NCBI RefSeq assembly: GCF_002893625.1
Contig: NZ_PKMZ01000009.1
Location: 62,001 to 126,000 of the forward strand
Direction of reading: 5' to 3'
Length of the DNA: 64,000 nucleotides
Origin: Mangrovicella endophytica
GTDB lineage: Bacteria; Pseudomonadota; Alphaproteobacteria; Rhizobiales; Rhizobiaceae
The position numbers and the translations under genes were made by a program. Of this stretch, positions 19,206-28,200 are shown in pieces (the first letter of the stretch is position 1; each line of letters begins with the position of its first letter). Below the pieces are notes generated by a model. That model had not been told where the DNA came from and searched no databases. It saw only the letters and a list, made by a program, of their open reading frames with translations.

Positions 19206-20630
19206 ATGACGAGAGTGCTGACGCCCGACATCTGCGTGATCGGCGCCGGCGCCGCCGGCCTGACGGTCGCCGCGGCCGCGGCCTCTTTCGGGGTCGATGT
19301 CGTGCTGATCGAGCGCGGCACCATGGGTGGCGAATGCCTCAACTCCGGATGCGTGCCGTCCAAGGCGCTGATCGCAGCCGCTCGTCAGGCACAGGCCATC
19401 CGCGATGCCGGGCGCTTCGGCATCACAGCTGGCGAACCGTCGATCGATTTTGCCGCCGTGCGTGCGCATGTCAGCAGCGCCATTGCCGCGATTGCTCCAA
19501 TGGATTCGGCCGAGCGCTTCCGGTCGCTCGGGGTCACCGTGCTGAAGGCATCAGCGCGTTTCGTCGATGCCGACACGGTCGAAGCCGATGGCATCCGCAT
19601 TCGGGCGCGGCGCTTCGTCATCGCCACGGGTTCCAGGCCGCATGTGCCAGATATCCCAGGTCTGTCGGCCCTCCCCTACCTCACCAACGAAACGCTGTTC
19701 GACCTCGAAGAGCGGCCGGACCACCTCTTGATCCTCGGCGGCGGGCCGATCGGGATCGAGATGGCGCAAGCGTTTCGCCGGCTCGGCTCGAAGGTCACCG
19801 TCATAGAACCCCGCCGGGCACTGGGACGCGACGATGCGGAGCTGTCAGCCGTCGCGCTGGCGCGGCTTCGCGCCGAGGGCGTCGTCGTTCTCGAGCAGAC
19901 CCGCGTGACGGCGGCGGAGCAACCGGCCGAGGGCGGCATCCGGCTATCGGTCGACGGCGACGGCGACGGCTGCATCACCGGTACGCACCTTCTCGTCGCG
20001 ACGGGGCGCGATCCGGTGACGGAGGATCTCCATCTCGCCGTGGCCGGCATCCAGGCGGGGCCGTCGGGCATCGTGACGGGCCCGGACCTTCGCACGGGCA
20101 ATCGCCGCGTCTATGCGATCGGCGACTGCACCGACGGACCTCGCTTCACCCATGCCGCCGGACAGCAGGCCGGCCTCGTCGTCCGCACGCTCCTGTTCAG
20201 GCTGCCCGTGCGCTACCATCCGAGTCGGCTGCCGCGCGTCACCTATACGGAGCCCGAGCTCGGCTATGTCGGTCTGACGGAGGCGGAGGCCGCGGCGCAG
20301 GGGCTGACGTTCAGCGTCGAGCGCTCGCCCTTTACCCATAACGACCGCGCACAGGCCGAAGGGCAGACAGACGGTCTCGTGAAGCTCATCCTGGGACGGC
20401 GCGGGCAGCTCCTCGGCGCCGGCGTCGTCGGGGTGGGTGCCGGCGAGATGATCAACCTCTTCTCGCTCGCTCTGTCACAGCGGCTCGGCGCCTCTGCCTT
20501 GGCAGGCTTCGTCTCGCCGTACCCTTCACTCGCCGATGCCGGCAAACGCGCTGCAACAGCCCACTTCCAGCCTTATGCGCACCGCCCCGCGGTCAGGCGA
20601 ATCGTTTCGCTGCTCGCTCGGCTCGGCTGA
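19206..20630 (+). CDS. FAD-dependent pyridine nucleotide-disulfide oxidoreductase (MerA/Lpd-like)
   Basis: A 474-residue class I disulfide oxidoreductase. FAD-binding GAGAAG is near residue 14, the redox-active pair Cys44/Cys49 lies in GGECLNSGCVPSK, the NAD(P)-binding motif is GGGPIGIEMA and the second FAD motif is YAIGDCTDG. The C-terminal dimer domain reads SPYPSLADAGKR, where lipoamide dehydrogenase would have a His-Glu pair. There is no N-terminal heavy-metal domain and no C-terminal Cys pair, so it is neither a true Lpd nor a true mercuric reductase. Substrate unknown; it is paired with the TVP38 protein. Confidence 0.85.
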   Translation: MTRVLTPDICVIGAGAAGLTVAAAAASFGVDVVLIERGTMGGECLNSGCVPSKALIAAARQAQAIRDAGRFGITAGEPSIDFAAVRAHVSSAIAAIAPMDSAERFRSLGVTVLKASARFVDADTVEADGIRIRARRFVIATGSRPHVPDIPGLSALPYLTNETLFDLEERPDHLLILGGGPIGIEMAQAFRRLGSKVTVIEPRRALGRDDAELSAVALARLRAEGVVVLEQTRVTAAEQPAEGGIRLSVDGDGDGCITGTHLLVATGRDPVTEDLHLAVAGIQAGPSGIVTGPDLRTGNRRVYAIGDCTDGPRFTHAAGQQAGLVVRTLLFRLPVRYHPSRLPRVTYTEPELGYVGLTEAEAAAQGLTFSVERSPFTHNDRAQAEGQTDGLVKLILGRRGQLLGAGVVGVGAGEMINLFSLALSQRLGASALAGFVSPYPSLADAGKRAATAHFQPYAHRPAVRRIVSLLARLG

Positions 20631-20837
20631 CATCGGCCCGGCGCCAATTCCGCAGCGGAGTACCTGGACGACCGCCACGGCGACTGTATGCCCGCCGCAC
20701 GCGGCACATTTGCCGCCGCGACAGGAGATCAACCGCAGAATCAACGGCATCGCGGCCTGATCTGCTAGTGACCTGTTTCCAAGTTGATCTAGAATAGGCC
20801 GTTACGCTGGAGGCGGGCACCTTCGGCGCGCATCGCC

Positions 20838-22355
20838 ATGATGTCCGATGCCAATGACGAGGCCGAGTTGGGCGAAACGACGGATAGCGGCAACCAGCAC
20901 GTCGGCGACCAGCAGCCGAAACGACCCGTCGTTGCCCATCGTCTATCCGTCCGTATTCTCTGGATCACCGTGCTCGCCGTGATGGCGGCGGAAGTGCTGA
21001 TCTTCGTGCCGTCCATTGCGCATTTCCGCCATAGCTGGCTGCATGGAAAGATCGAGACCGTCGCCGTCGTCGGCCTTGCCCTGAAGGCGCGCGTTCGCAC
21101 GCCGGGACAGATCGCTCTCGACCCGGCGCAGGAGGCAGACCTCCTGCGCGCCGTCGATGCCGGTCTCATCGCGCTGACCGGGAATGGCGCCTCGCGCCTG
21201 CTGGCCACGTCCGGCGATCTCGCAGCCGTGGATATGCAGATCGACCTGCGCTTCGAGACCGTTGCCGAAATGATCACGGGCGCTTTCGACACGATGCTGT
21301 TCGGCGGCAGCCGGATGATGCGTGTTCTCGGCCCTGTCGGAGACGGAACGCTGACCGCCGAAGCCGTGATGTCGGATCACTCGCTGCGCATGGCGATGCT
21401 GCGCTATGCCCGCAACATCTTTCTCCTGTCCCTGTGCATCGCCGCTGTGGCGGCATTCCTCGTCTATCTCGCCATCATGATGATGCTGGTGAGGCCGATC
21501 GGCCTGATGACGGCTGCGATGATCCACTACTCGGAGAAGCCGGACGATCCGAGCCGGATCATCGCGGCTCCGCGCCGTCTCGACGAAATCGGGCTGGCGA
21601 CGGTGGAGCTCGCCTCCATGCAGACGCGGCTCAGCACGATGCTGCGCGAACAGCGCCACCTCGCCGATCTCGGCCTCGCCGTCTCGAAGATCAACCACGA
21701 CCTGCGCAACATCCTGGCATCGGCGCAGCTCATTTCGGACCGTCTGTCGGACCTGCCGGATCCGCGTGTGCAACGCCTGGCGCCGATGCTGCTGCGAAGC
21801 CTCGACAGGGCGCTGAGCTATACGCAATCGGTGCTGGCCTACGGCAAGGCGGTGGAAGCGGCGCCGATCAAGCGGCGCGTGCGCCTGCGCCAGCTCGTGG
21901 ACGACGTCTACCAGACGCTGGTGGTTGCTCCCGATGCAGCGGTGGAACTTGTCAACGCGGTGCCCGAAACATTCGAGGTCGATGTCGATCCCGACCAGTT
22001 CTACCGCATGCTGTCCAATCTCTGCCGCAACTCCGTTCAGGCGCTGGAGGCCGACACAAGCCCCGCCGTGGTGCGGCGGATATCGATCGCCGCCAGCAAC
22101 GAAGCGGCGATGCAGCTCATCGCCGTGGAGGACAGCGGCCCCGGCCTCTCGCCGCGCGCCCGGGAGAACCTCTTCAAGGCCTTCCGCGGTTCGACGCGCG
22201 CGGGCGGCACGGGACTGGGCCTTGCCATCGCGGCCGAAATCGTGCGCGTGCATGGCGGCAGCATCACCCTCTCCGACCGGCCCGACACGGGCGCGCGATT
22301 CGAGATCCGCCTGCCGCGGCGGATCGCCCGTTCCGAGCCGGCGGTCGCGGCCTGA
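20838..22355 (+). CDS. Orphan sensor histidine kinase
   Basis: A 505-residue membrane sensor kinase. Two membrane helices (about 38-58 and 194-215) frame a periplasmic sensor region of about 135 residues; a HAMP-like linker follows. The H box is KINHDLRN with phospho-acceptor His287; the N box NLCRNSVQA, G1 VEDSGPGL and G2 GGTGLGLAIA complete the ATPase domain. No response regulator gene lies on either side, so its partner is encoded elsewhere. The sensed signal is unknown. The start ATG is part of ATGATG (20838/20841). Confidence 0.88.
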   Translation: MMSDANDEAELGETTDSGNQHVGDQQPKRPVVAHRLSVRILWITVLAVMAAEVLIFVPSIAHFRHSWLHGKIETVAVVGLALKARVRTPGQIALDPAQEADLLRAVDAGLIALTGNGASRLLATSGDLAAVDMQIDLRFETVAEMITGAFDTMLFGGSRMMRVLGPVGDGTLTAEAVMSDHSLRMAMLRYARNIFLLSLCIAAVAAFLVYLAIMMMLVRPIGLMTAAMIHYSEKPDDPSRIIAAPRRLDEIGLATVELASMQTRLSTMLREQRHLADLGLAVSKINHDLRNILASAQLISDRLSDLPDPRVQRLAPMLLRSLDRALSYTQSVLAYGKAVEAAPIKRRVRLRQLVDDVYQTLVVAPDAAVELVNAVPETFEVDVDPDQFYRMLSNLCRNSVQALEADTSPAVVRRISIAASNEAAMQLIAVEDSGPGLSPRARENLFKAFRGSTRAGGTGLGLAIAAEIVRVHGGSITLSDRPDTGARFEIRLPRRIARSEPAVAA

Positions 22356-22578
22356 TCGCTGCGGCTCCGCATCCGCTGCGGCGATGCCAGGCGGGCCCCG
22401 CTACGGCTGGCCCTGGCGTCATCGGCGGGCGAACCGGTGCCGGCACGGCCTGCATGGAGGCCGCCCTGTGCGGAGCCCCGTCTCGGATCGAACTTTCTTG
22501 CCTTCAAGTGCTTGCATTCGGCCAAGCGAGCCGCTAGTTAGCCGGCACGTTCGGTGCAGGTCTCTCTCCCGAACGTCG

Positions 22579-22655
22579 GCGCCCGTAGCTCAGCTGGATA
22601 GAGCACCAGACTACGAATCTGGGGGTCAGAGGTTCGAATCCTTTCGGGCGCGCCA
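22579..22655 (+). tRNA. tRNA-Arg (anticodon ACG)
   Basis: A 77-base cloverleaf: acceptor GCGCCCG pairs with CGGGCGC, the D-arm contains AGCTCAGCTGGATAGAGC, and the anticodon stem CCAGA/TCTGG encloses loop CTACGAA with ACG at 22613-22615. The T-loop is TTCGAAT, and CCA is encoded at 22653-22655. It reads CGN arginine codons after A34-to-inosine editing. It marks the change from housekeeping genes to the catabolic blocks. Confidence 0.97.
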
Positions 22656-22919
22656 TTATTTGCAAAAAGCTGGAAATGCCGATCTGGCAGCGGCGAATCT
22701 GCCGCCGCGTCTGCCTGCCTGAGCGACGCTTGGATTGCGCGCGGCAGTGTCGCCAGTTCGGCGCCGCATGCTGTCGGCCTCAGTTCCTGAAGTCAGCTTA
22801 TCGGCTGGACCACGCCGAGCCAACTTCTCGACGGTGGTACCCTGGAGCCGCCGGCGAAGCTGCGCTCGCCCTCAGCGAAGCTGGCGATGCGCTGCCGTTG
22901 GATCGGCTGCGACCCGTGA

Positions 22920-24512
22920 TCATAATTTTTCCGGCGCGGCGCTCCATGTCGGCTCCGACACCACCTGCCGACGGCCAGATCGACGCTCTGCAAATGCTTC
23001 GGCGATCGCCAGAACCGCGGCGTGGATCGGCCCCGTGGTCAGGCTCGGCATCACCGAGGCGTCCACAACAAAGAGGTTGTCGATGGCCTTCAGTCGCAGA
23101 TCCGCGTCGACCACGGCCTGCCCATCCGATCCCATCCGGCAGGTGCCGCAGGGGTGATGATGGGTGATGGCGGCCTCGGCGATGAAGCCGTCGATTGCCG
23201 CCGTGTCTGTGAAATCGCCCGGCAGGAGTTCGCGCTCACGCCAGCCGGCGAGCTCGTCCCGATGACCGAGGGCGCGGGCGGCCGCAAGGGCTTGGCGGAA
23301 CAGCCGCCGGTCCTCGCCGGTCTGCAGATAGGCCGGGTCGATGATCAGCCGGTCGTCCGGTGCCGGCCCGCTGATCCGGATGCTGCCGCGGCTCGTCGGA
23401 TGCGTGACACCGAATAGCAGCGAATAGGCCGATCCCGCCGCCGGCGCCTTGAACCGCTCGGAGACGATGGGCGCGACACCGCAGCCGACGACGATCTCCG
23501 GCTGGCCCGTGCCGGCAAAATCGCCTGCCGGCATGTAGGCCATCGATTCGGAATGCTGGAGACGTGAGGGCGGGACGGGCCGGCGCGCCGCATACAGGTT
23601 GCCGGCGCCCAGCAGGTGGTCCTGCAGGTTGCGACCGACGTCCGGCATGTCGACGCGGCAGCGCACGTTCGCCGCCGCCAGCACGGCCTCTGGTCCGAGG
23701 CCGGAGCGCATCAGCAGCGCCGGGCTTTCCAGTGCGCCGGCGCACAGGATTACCTCGTCCGCGGCGATCGTCCGCGCGCCGGCCGGGCCGACGACCTCGA
23801 GGCCGCGCACGCGCCCGCCGTCCAGCGCCAGCCGGACGACCTGCGTCTCGGTCAGGATGCGCAGGCTGCCGCGGCGGCGCACGGCTGCTGTCAGCCAGGC
23901 ATCCGCCGCCGTGACCCGGCGCCCATTCCGAATGTTGAGGGCGTTCGGCGTGACGCCGATCATCGTCCCGCCATTGTGGTCCGGGATGCGCGGCAGGCCG
24001 AGGGCTGCGCCGGCCTCGATGAAGGCACGCGCCACGGGGCTGACCTCGTCCGCCGGCAGATAGACCGGCATCGGTCCGCCGGCGCCGTGGATGCCGTCGC
24101 CGCCGAGCGGATGATCCTCGTTGGCCCGGAAGGCGGGCAGCAGCCCCTCCCAGCTCCAGCGCTCGTCCCCGGTCGCCTCGGCCCAGGCCGCGAAGTCGGC
24201 CGGATGGCCGCGCATGTAGCCCATGGCATGCAGGCAGCTCGACCCGCCGACGAGCTTCCCGCGCGCCCAGCGGTGGACCCGCCCGCCGGTACCGGCTTGC
24301 GGCTCGGTGCGGTAGTCGCAATCATAGCTGCGGCCCTGCAGCGCCGGCCAGGCCGCCGGGTTCCAGATGTCCGGGTCGGCCGGCTCGCGCCCGGCTTCGA
24401 TCAGGAGGACGTTGCGAGAGGGATCCTCACTGAGGCGCGCCGCCAGCAGGGCACCTGCCGATCCACCGCCGACGATAACGGTATCAGCTGCCAAGCTGCG
24501 TTCAGCCGTCAT
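22920..24512 (-). CDS. Pyridoxine 4-oxidase (GMC family flavoprotein)
   Basis: Oxidises pyridoxine to pyridoxal with O2, the entry step of vitamin B6 degradation pathway I. The 530-residue protein has GMC hallmarks: FAD motif GGGSAGALLAARLSE, signature GGSSCLHAMGYMRGHPADF, and the C-terminal catalytic region HHHPCGTCRMG followed by DASVMPSLTTGPIHA. Specific assignment rests on its place beside the GntR gene at the end of a complete B6 catabolic locus, as described for Mesorhizobium loti; another alcohol oxidase specificity cannot be excluded from motifs alone. GAGAGGGG sets the ATG start at 24512 rather than the GTG at 24518. Confidence 0.82.
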   Translation of the reverse strand: MTAERSLAADTVIVGGGSAGALLAARLSEDPSRNVLLIEAGREPADPDIWNPAAWPALQGRSYDCDYRTEPQAGTGGRVHRWARGKLVGGSSCLHAMGYMRGHPADFAAWAEATGDERWSWEGLLPAFRANEDHPLGGDGIHGAGGPMPVYLPADEVSPVARAFIEAGAALGLPRIPDHNGGTMIGVTPNALNIRNGRRVTAADAWLTAAVRRRGSLRILTETQVVRLALDGGRVRGLEVVGPAGARTIAADEVILCAGALESPALLMRSGLGPEAVLAAANVRCRVDMPDVGRNLQDHLLGAGNLYAARRPVPPSRLQHSESMAYMPAGDFAGTGQPEIVVGCGVAPIVSERFKAPAAGSAYSLLFGVTHPTSRGSIRISGPAPDDRLIIDPAYLQTGEDRRLFRQALAAARALGHRDELAGWRERELLPGDFTDTAAIDGFIAEAAITHHHPCGTCRMGSDGQAVVDADLRLKAIDNLFVVDASVMPSLTTGPIHAAVLAIAEAFAERRSGRRQVVSEPTWSAAPEKL

Positions 24513-24652
24513 GTCCACCCCTCTCGTTCATCCTCGTTCGGAAAGCCTGGCTGATCGGTCGTCGCCCTAGCGCGGCGACACCATCCCCTATCCGGGAGTG
24601 GCCCGTCGCGCTGGACCGCATCACGAGTCGCGCCAAACGCCGCTGCCGCCGA

Positions 24653-25363
24653 TCAGGCCATCCCGTCCATGAACTTCTTTGCCGCCGCCCTCGCCTTCAG
24701 CACGTGCTTGCGCGATGCCTTGCGGGCCGCCTTCTCGTCACCCGCCGCGATCGCATCGTAGATCGCCTGCATCTCGAGGAAGCTGCCATGCGCACGCCCC
24801 TGCAGTGCCATGGAGCGGCCGCGGAAGAAGCTGATCCGGGCAAGCAGGCCGCGATGGACTTCCTCTAGAACCGGGTTGCCGCAATTGGCGAGGATGATCG
24901 AGTAGAAGTCGGCCGCCGTCGTCACCTGCGCCATGCTGTCCTGGCGCGAGGCCGCCTCCTCGAAGGCGGCCAGCGCCTTACGGAGCTCGTGCAGCTGCGC
25001 CGGCGGAATGGTCGCGGCGCAGCGTCCCGCCGCCTCGACCTCCAGCAGTTCCCGCACCTCGTAGATTGCCTTGGCTTCCTCCCAGGAGAGGGCCGGAACG
25101 GACGGACCGCGGTTCGGCACCATTTCGATCAGACGCTCGGCCTGCAGGCTGCGCAGCGCTTCCCGAAGGGAGGGCCGGCTGACGCCGAGCTGCGCGCAAA
25201 GCTGGCTCTCCACCAGCCGGCTGCCAGGCTGGAAGAGACCCGAGAAGATGGCCATCCGCAGCTTGTCGACGGTGGCCTGCTGCACCGTCCGGGGCGACAC
25301 GCGCAAATTCAGATCCAGTGACATGGCTTGTGTCTCATCAGCACTCGGTCGCGTCGCGATCAT
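24653..25363 (-). CDS. GntR-family (FCD) transcriptional regulator of the B6 locus
   Basis: A 236-residue regulator: an N-terminal winged helix (LRMAIFSGLFQPGSRLVES, LGVSRPSLREALRSLQ) and an all-helical FCD effector domain from about residue 95 with the conserved ELLEVEAAG and a C-terminal His/Lys-rich helix. Ligand-binding FCD proteins usually repress catabolic operons, so a B6-derived inducer is likely. It is divergent from the hydrolase gene that begins the plus-strand pathway genes and upstream of the oxidase gene in the same direction. ATG at 25324 (MSLDLNLR) is an alternative start. Confidence 0.86.
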   Translation of the reverse strand: MIATRPSADETQAMSLDLNLRVSPRTVQQATVDKLRMAIFSGLFQPGSRLVESQLCAQLGVSRPSLREALRSLQAERLIEMVPNRGPSVPALSWEEAKAIYEVRELLEVEAAGRCAATIPPAQLHELRKALAAFEEAASRQDSMAQVTTAADFYSIILANCGNPVLEEVHRGLLARISFFRGRSMALQGRAHGSFLEMQAIYDAIAAGDEKAARKASRKHVLKARAAAKKFMDGMA

Positions 25364-25430
25364 CTTACGGCAGCTGCCTCGATTCGGACAGCGTCGCCCA
25401 ATAATTCGTCATATCAGAAGATTGAAAGAA

Positions 25431-25439
25431 TGTCAGACA
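25431..25439. promoter_or_regulatory. Candidate GntR/FCD operator
   Basis: The 9-bp palindrome TGTCAGACA lies between the divergent gntR and hydrolase genes. It fits the GT-N3-AC core of FadR/FCD-type operators. A weak -35-like TTGACG follows at 25446, so bound protein would sit at the promoter of the plus-strand genes. Confidence 0.4.
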
Positions 25440-25505
25440 ATCCTGTTGACGACCACCGAGGAAGTGTGATCACTTTTTGCCACGGCGGGGATACGGGAGA
25501 GACCG

Positions 25506-26336
25506 GTGAACACAGACAGCGCAGCAGATTGCTCTCACCTCCGCCACATCGACACGGGCCGCATCAGCCTGCATGTGCGTGATCGCGGCGAGGGTCCGCT
25601 GATGCTGTTCTTTCACGGGATCACGTCGAACTCGGCCGTGTTCGAGCCGATGATGGCGAAACTCTCAAAGCGCTTCAGGACCATTGCGGTGGACCAGCGT
25701 GGACACGGCCTCAGCGACAAGCCAGAGAGCGGCTATGCGGCCGACGACTACGCCGGCGACATCGCCGGGCTGATCCGCGCCCTTGATGCCGGACCGGCCA
25801 TTCTGGTCGGGCACTCCTTGGGCTCGCGCAACTCGGTCACGGCCGCTGCGAAATATCCGGACCTCGTCCGCTCGGTCGTCGCGATCGACTTCACGCCGTT
25901 CATCGAGACCGAGGTCTTTGACACACTGGAAGCCCGCGTGAATGCTGGCGACCAGCTTTTCGAGGATCTCGGCGCCGTCGAAGCCTATCTCGCAGCCCGC
26001 TATCCGAACATTCCCGCCGACGCCATCCGGATAAGGGCAAGGAGCGGCTACGGGCAGACCGACGGCGGACTGCGCCCGCTCGCCTCGCCATCCGCCATGG
26101 CCCAGACCGTGACGGGCCTGCGCGCCGACCTCACCCCGGCCTACAGTGACGTGAAACGGCCGGTTCTCATTATCCGCGGACAAGACAGCAAGCTCGTTTC
26201 GGCCGCGGCGCTGGCCGCGACCAGCCGGCTACGGCCCGACCTGCCAGTGGTCGTGGTGCCCGGCGCCGACCACTACGTCAACGAAGTGTCTCCCGACATC
26301 ACGCTGAAAGCCATCACGAACTTCATCGACGCATGA
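25506..26336 (+). CDS. Alpha/beta hydrolase: (E)-2-(acetamidomethylene)succinate hydrolase
   Basis: Hydrolyses the ring-opened product of B6 degradation to succinic semialdehyde, acetate, ammonia and CO2, the last step of pathway I. The 276-residue alpha/beta hydrolase has the oxyanion stretch FFHGITSNSAVF, the nucleophile elbow GHSLG with Ser104, and the catalytic His256 in PGADHYVNE. The GTG start is supported by GGGAGAG five bases upstream. It lies immediately upstream of the ring-opening oxygenase, matching the substrate-product order and the arrangement known from Mesorhizobium loti. Confidence 0.85.
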   Translation: MNTDSAADCSHLRHIDTGRISLHVRDRGEGPLMLFFHGITSNSAVFEPMMAKLSKRFRTIAVDQRGHGLSDKPESGYAADDYAGDIAGLIRALDAGPAILVGHSLGSRNSVTAAAKYPDLVRSVVAIDFTPFIETEVFDTLEARVNAGDQLFEDLGAVEAYLAARYPNIPADAIRIRARSGYGQTDGGLRPLASPSAMAQTVTGLRADLTPAYSDVKRPVLIIRGQDSKLVSAAALAATSRLRPDLPVVVVPGADHYVNEVSPDITLKAITNFIDA

Positions 26337-26379
26337 CCTCCGTGCGCGACGTCGATCCATACGCAGCAGGATACCGACC

Positions 26380-27519
26380 ATGGCCAACTTGAACACAGCT
26401 CCCGTCAGGACGCGCCGCGCCGAAGTCGCCGGCGGCGGCTTTGCGGGCCTGACGGCGGCCATCGCGCTCAAGCAGAGCGGATGGGATGTGACGCTGCACG
26501 AGAAGGGTCCGGAACTCAGGGCATTCGGTGCCGGCATCTATCTCTGGTACAATGGATTGCGCGTTCTCGAAGGGCTGGGTGCCCTGGAGGAGGTTCTCAA
26601 AGGGTCGCACACGCCGCCGACCTACGAGACCTGGATGCACAACAAGTCGGTCTCCAAGGAAACCTTCAACGGCCTTCCCTGGCGCATCATGACGCGCAGC
26701 CACCTGCACGACGCGCTCGCCAATCGCGCCCGCGCCCTCGGCATCGACATCCGCGTCAATTCCGAGGCGGTCGCTGCCGACCCGGAAGGACGCCTGACCC
26801 TCAATACTGGCGAGGTCGTCGAGGCGGACCTGATCGTCGGCGCGGACGGCGTCGGCTCCAAGGTCCGCGATTCCATAGGCTTCAAGCAGGATCGGTGGGA
26901 TTCCACCGATGGCATCATCAGGCTCATCGTCCCGCGGATGAAGAAGGAACTCGGGCATGGCGAATGGGACAACACCATCGACATGTGGAACTTCTGGCCG
27001 CGCGTTCAGCGGATCCTCTACTCGCCCTGCAACGAGAACGAGCTCTATCTCGGCCTGATGGCGCCGGCGGCCGATCCGCGCGGCTCGCGGGTGCCGATCG
27101 ACCTTGAGGTCTGGGTCGAGATGTTCCCGTTCCTGGAGCCCTGCCTCGTCGAAGCGGCCAAGCTGCAGAGCGCCCGCTACGACAGATACGCGACAACGCG
27201 GCTCGACAGCTGGACCCGCGGCAAGGTCGCCCTCGTCGGCGATGCCGCCCATGCCATGTGCCCGGCCCTCGCCCAGGGCGCGGGCTGCGCCATGGTGAAC
27301 GCCTTCAGCCTGTCGCAGGATCTGGCCCTCGCCGCCTCGGTCGAGGACGCGCTGACCGCCTGGGAAACGCGCATCCGGCCGATCACCGATCGCTGCCAGG
27401 CGCTGTCCGGCGACTATGCGGCGAACCGCTCGCTGTCGAAGGGAAACATGTTCACGCCGGCGGCCCTCGAAGCCGCTTGCTACGATCCGCTGCGCCGCAC
27501 CTCCTCATGGCCGCAATAG
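26380..27519 (+). CDS. 2-methyl-3-hydroxypyridine-5-carboxylate (MHPC) oxygenase
   Basis: A flavin monooxygenase that uses NAD(P)H and O2 to open the pyridine ring of MHPC, giving (acetamidomethylene)succinate. The 379-residue length is that of the characterised M. loti enzyme as I remember it. Visible motifs are the N-terminal FAD site AEVAGGGFAGLTAAIALKQ, the middle GADGVGSKVRD and the second FAD site GDAAHAMCPALAQGAG. Very characteristic stretches such as AFGAGIYLWYNGLRVLEGLG set it apart from generic salicylate hydroxylases. It is 43 bp downstream of the hydrolase that uses its product. Confidence 0.92.
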   Translation: MANLNTAPVRTRRAEVAGGGFAGLTAAIALKQSGWDVTLHEKGPELRAFGAGIYLWYNGLRVLEGLGALEEVLKGSHTPPTYETWMHNKSVSKETFNGLPWRIMTRSHLHDALANRARALGIDIRVNSEAVAADPEGRLTLNTGEVVEADLIVGADGVGSKVRDSIGFKQDRWDSTDGIIRLIVPRMKKELGHGEWDNTIDMWNFWPRVQRILYSPCNENELYLGLMAPAADPRGSRVPIDLEVWVEMFPFLEPCLVEAAKLQSARYDRYATTRLDSWTRGKVALVGDAAHAMCPALAQGAGCAMVNAFSLSQDLALAASVEDALTAWETRIRPITDRCQALSGDYAANRSLSKGNMFTPAALEAACYDPLRRTSSWPQ

Positions 27520-27581
27520 TGCTCGGATCGGATCGGTCGACAACTTCGGCGCGCGCGAGCCGCGGCCCTCGGGAGACGGGA

Positions 27582-28172
27582 ATGGACTATTCGGACGAAG
27601 TCGAGCGGCTCTATGAGGTCAGGGGATGGTACTCGGCCGTCCACGAGATCCGGCACGACGGCGGTGAGCCCGGCGAGACGCTGGTGAAGGCCGCCGCTGC
27701 GGTGATCATCCGCAATCCGTTTGCTGGCCGGTTCGCCGCCGAGCTCAAGGATTTGACGGATCCGAGCCCGGCCATCGGGCACGCGCTTGGCGAGCGGGCC
27801 GCTGCCCTTCTCGCCGACCGGCCGGTGGAGAGCTACGGCAAGGGCGGGATCGCCGGCACGGCCGGCGAGCAGGAGCATGTGGTCGCCTGCATCACCACGG
27901 TCTTCGGCAACCCGCTGCGCGAGCAGGTGGGTGGCGGCGAGGCCTGGATCTCCTCCGTCAGCAAGGTTGCGGCGGCGGGCACCTCCATCGACATCCCGCT
28001 CGCCCACAAGGACGAGCTCTACATCCGCTCCCACTACGACGCCGTCACCTTCTCCGTGCCGGACGGTCCGCGGCCGGACGAGCTGCTGATCTGCGTCGCC
28101 GTGGCCTCGGGGCCGCGCGTGCATCAGCGCGTCGGCGGCAAGTCCGTCGCCGACCTGAAGAAGTCCGCGTGA
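27582..28172 (+). CDS. DUF1185 (amino acid synthesis family) protein of unknown role
   Basis: A 196-residue soluble protein of the DUF1185 family. The family name suggests amino acid synthesis, but no reaction is established. Characteristic stretches are AAAAVIIRNPFAGRF, GKGGIAGTAGEQEH and SHYDAVTFSVPDGPRPDELL. The start is the ATG of MDYSDEVERL, preceded by GGGAGA. It lies between the MHPC oxygenase and a PEBP gene, in the same direction and 62 bp downstream, so it is co-transcribed with the pathway. Every chemical step of pathway I is otherwise accounted for, so an accessory or side-reaction role is likely. Confidence 0.82.
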   Translation: MDYSDEVERLYEVRGWYSAVHEIRHDGGEPGETLVKAAAAVIIRNPFAGRFAAELKDLTDPSPAIGHALGERAAALLADRPVESYGKGGIAGTAGEQEHVVACITTVFGNPLREQVGGGEAWISSVSKVAAAGTSIDIPLAHKDELYIRSHYDAVTFSVPDGPRPDELLICVAVASGPRVHQRVGGKSVADLKKSA

Positions 28173-28200
28173 CCGGCCCGACCCTCTGAAAGGACAATCC

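Noticed and set aside
19206-20630. Annotation as mercuric reductase or lipoamide dehydrogenase
   Set aside because: The C-terminal Cys pair and metal domain of MerA and the His-Glu dyad of Lpd are both missing.
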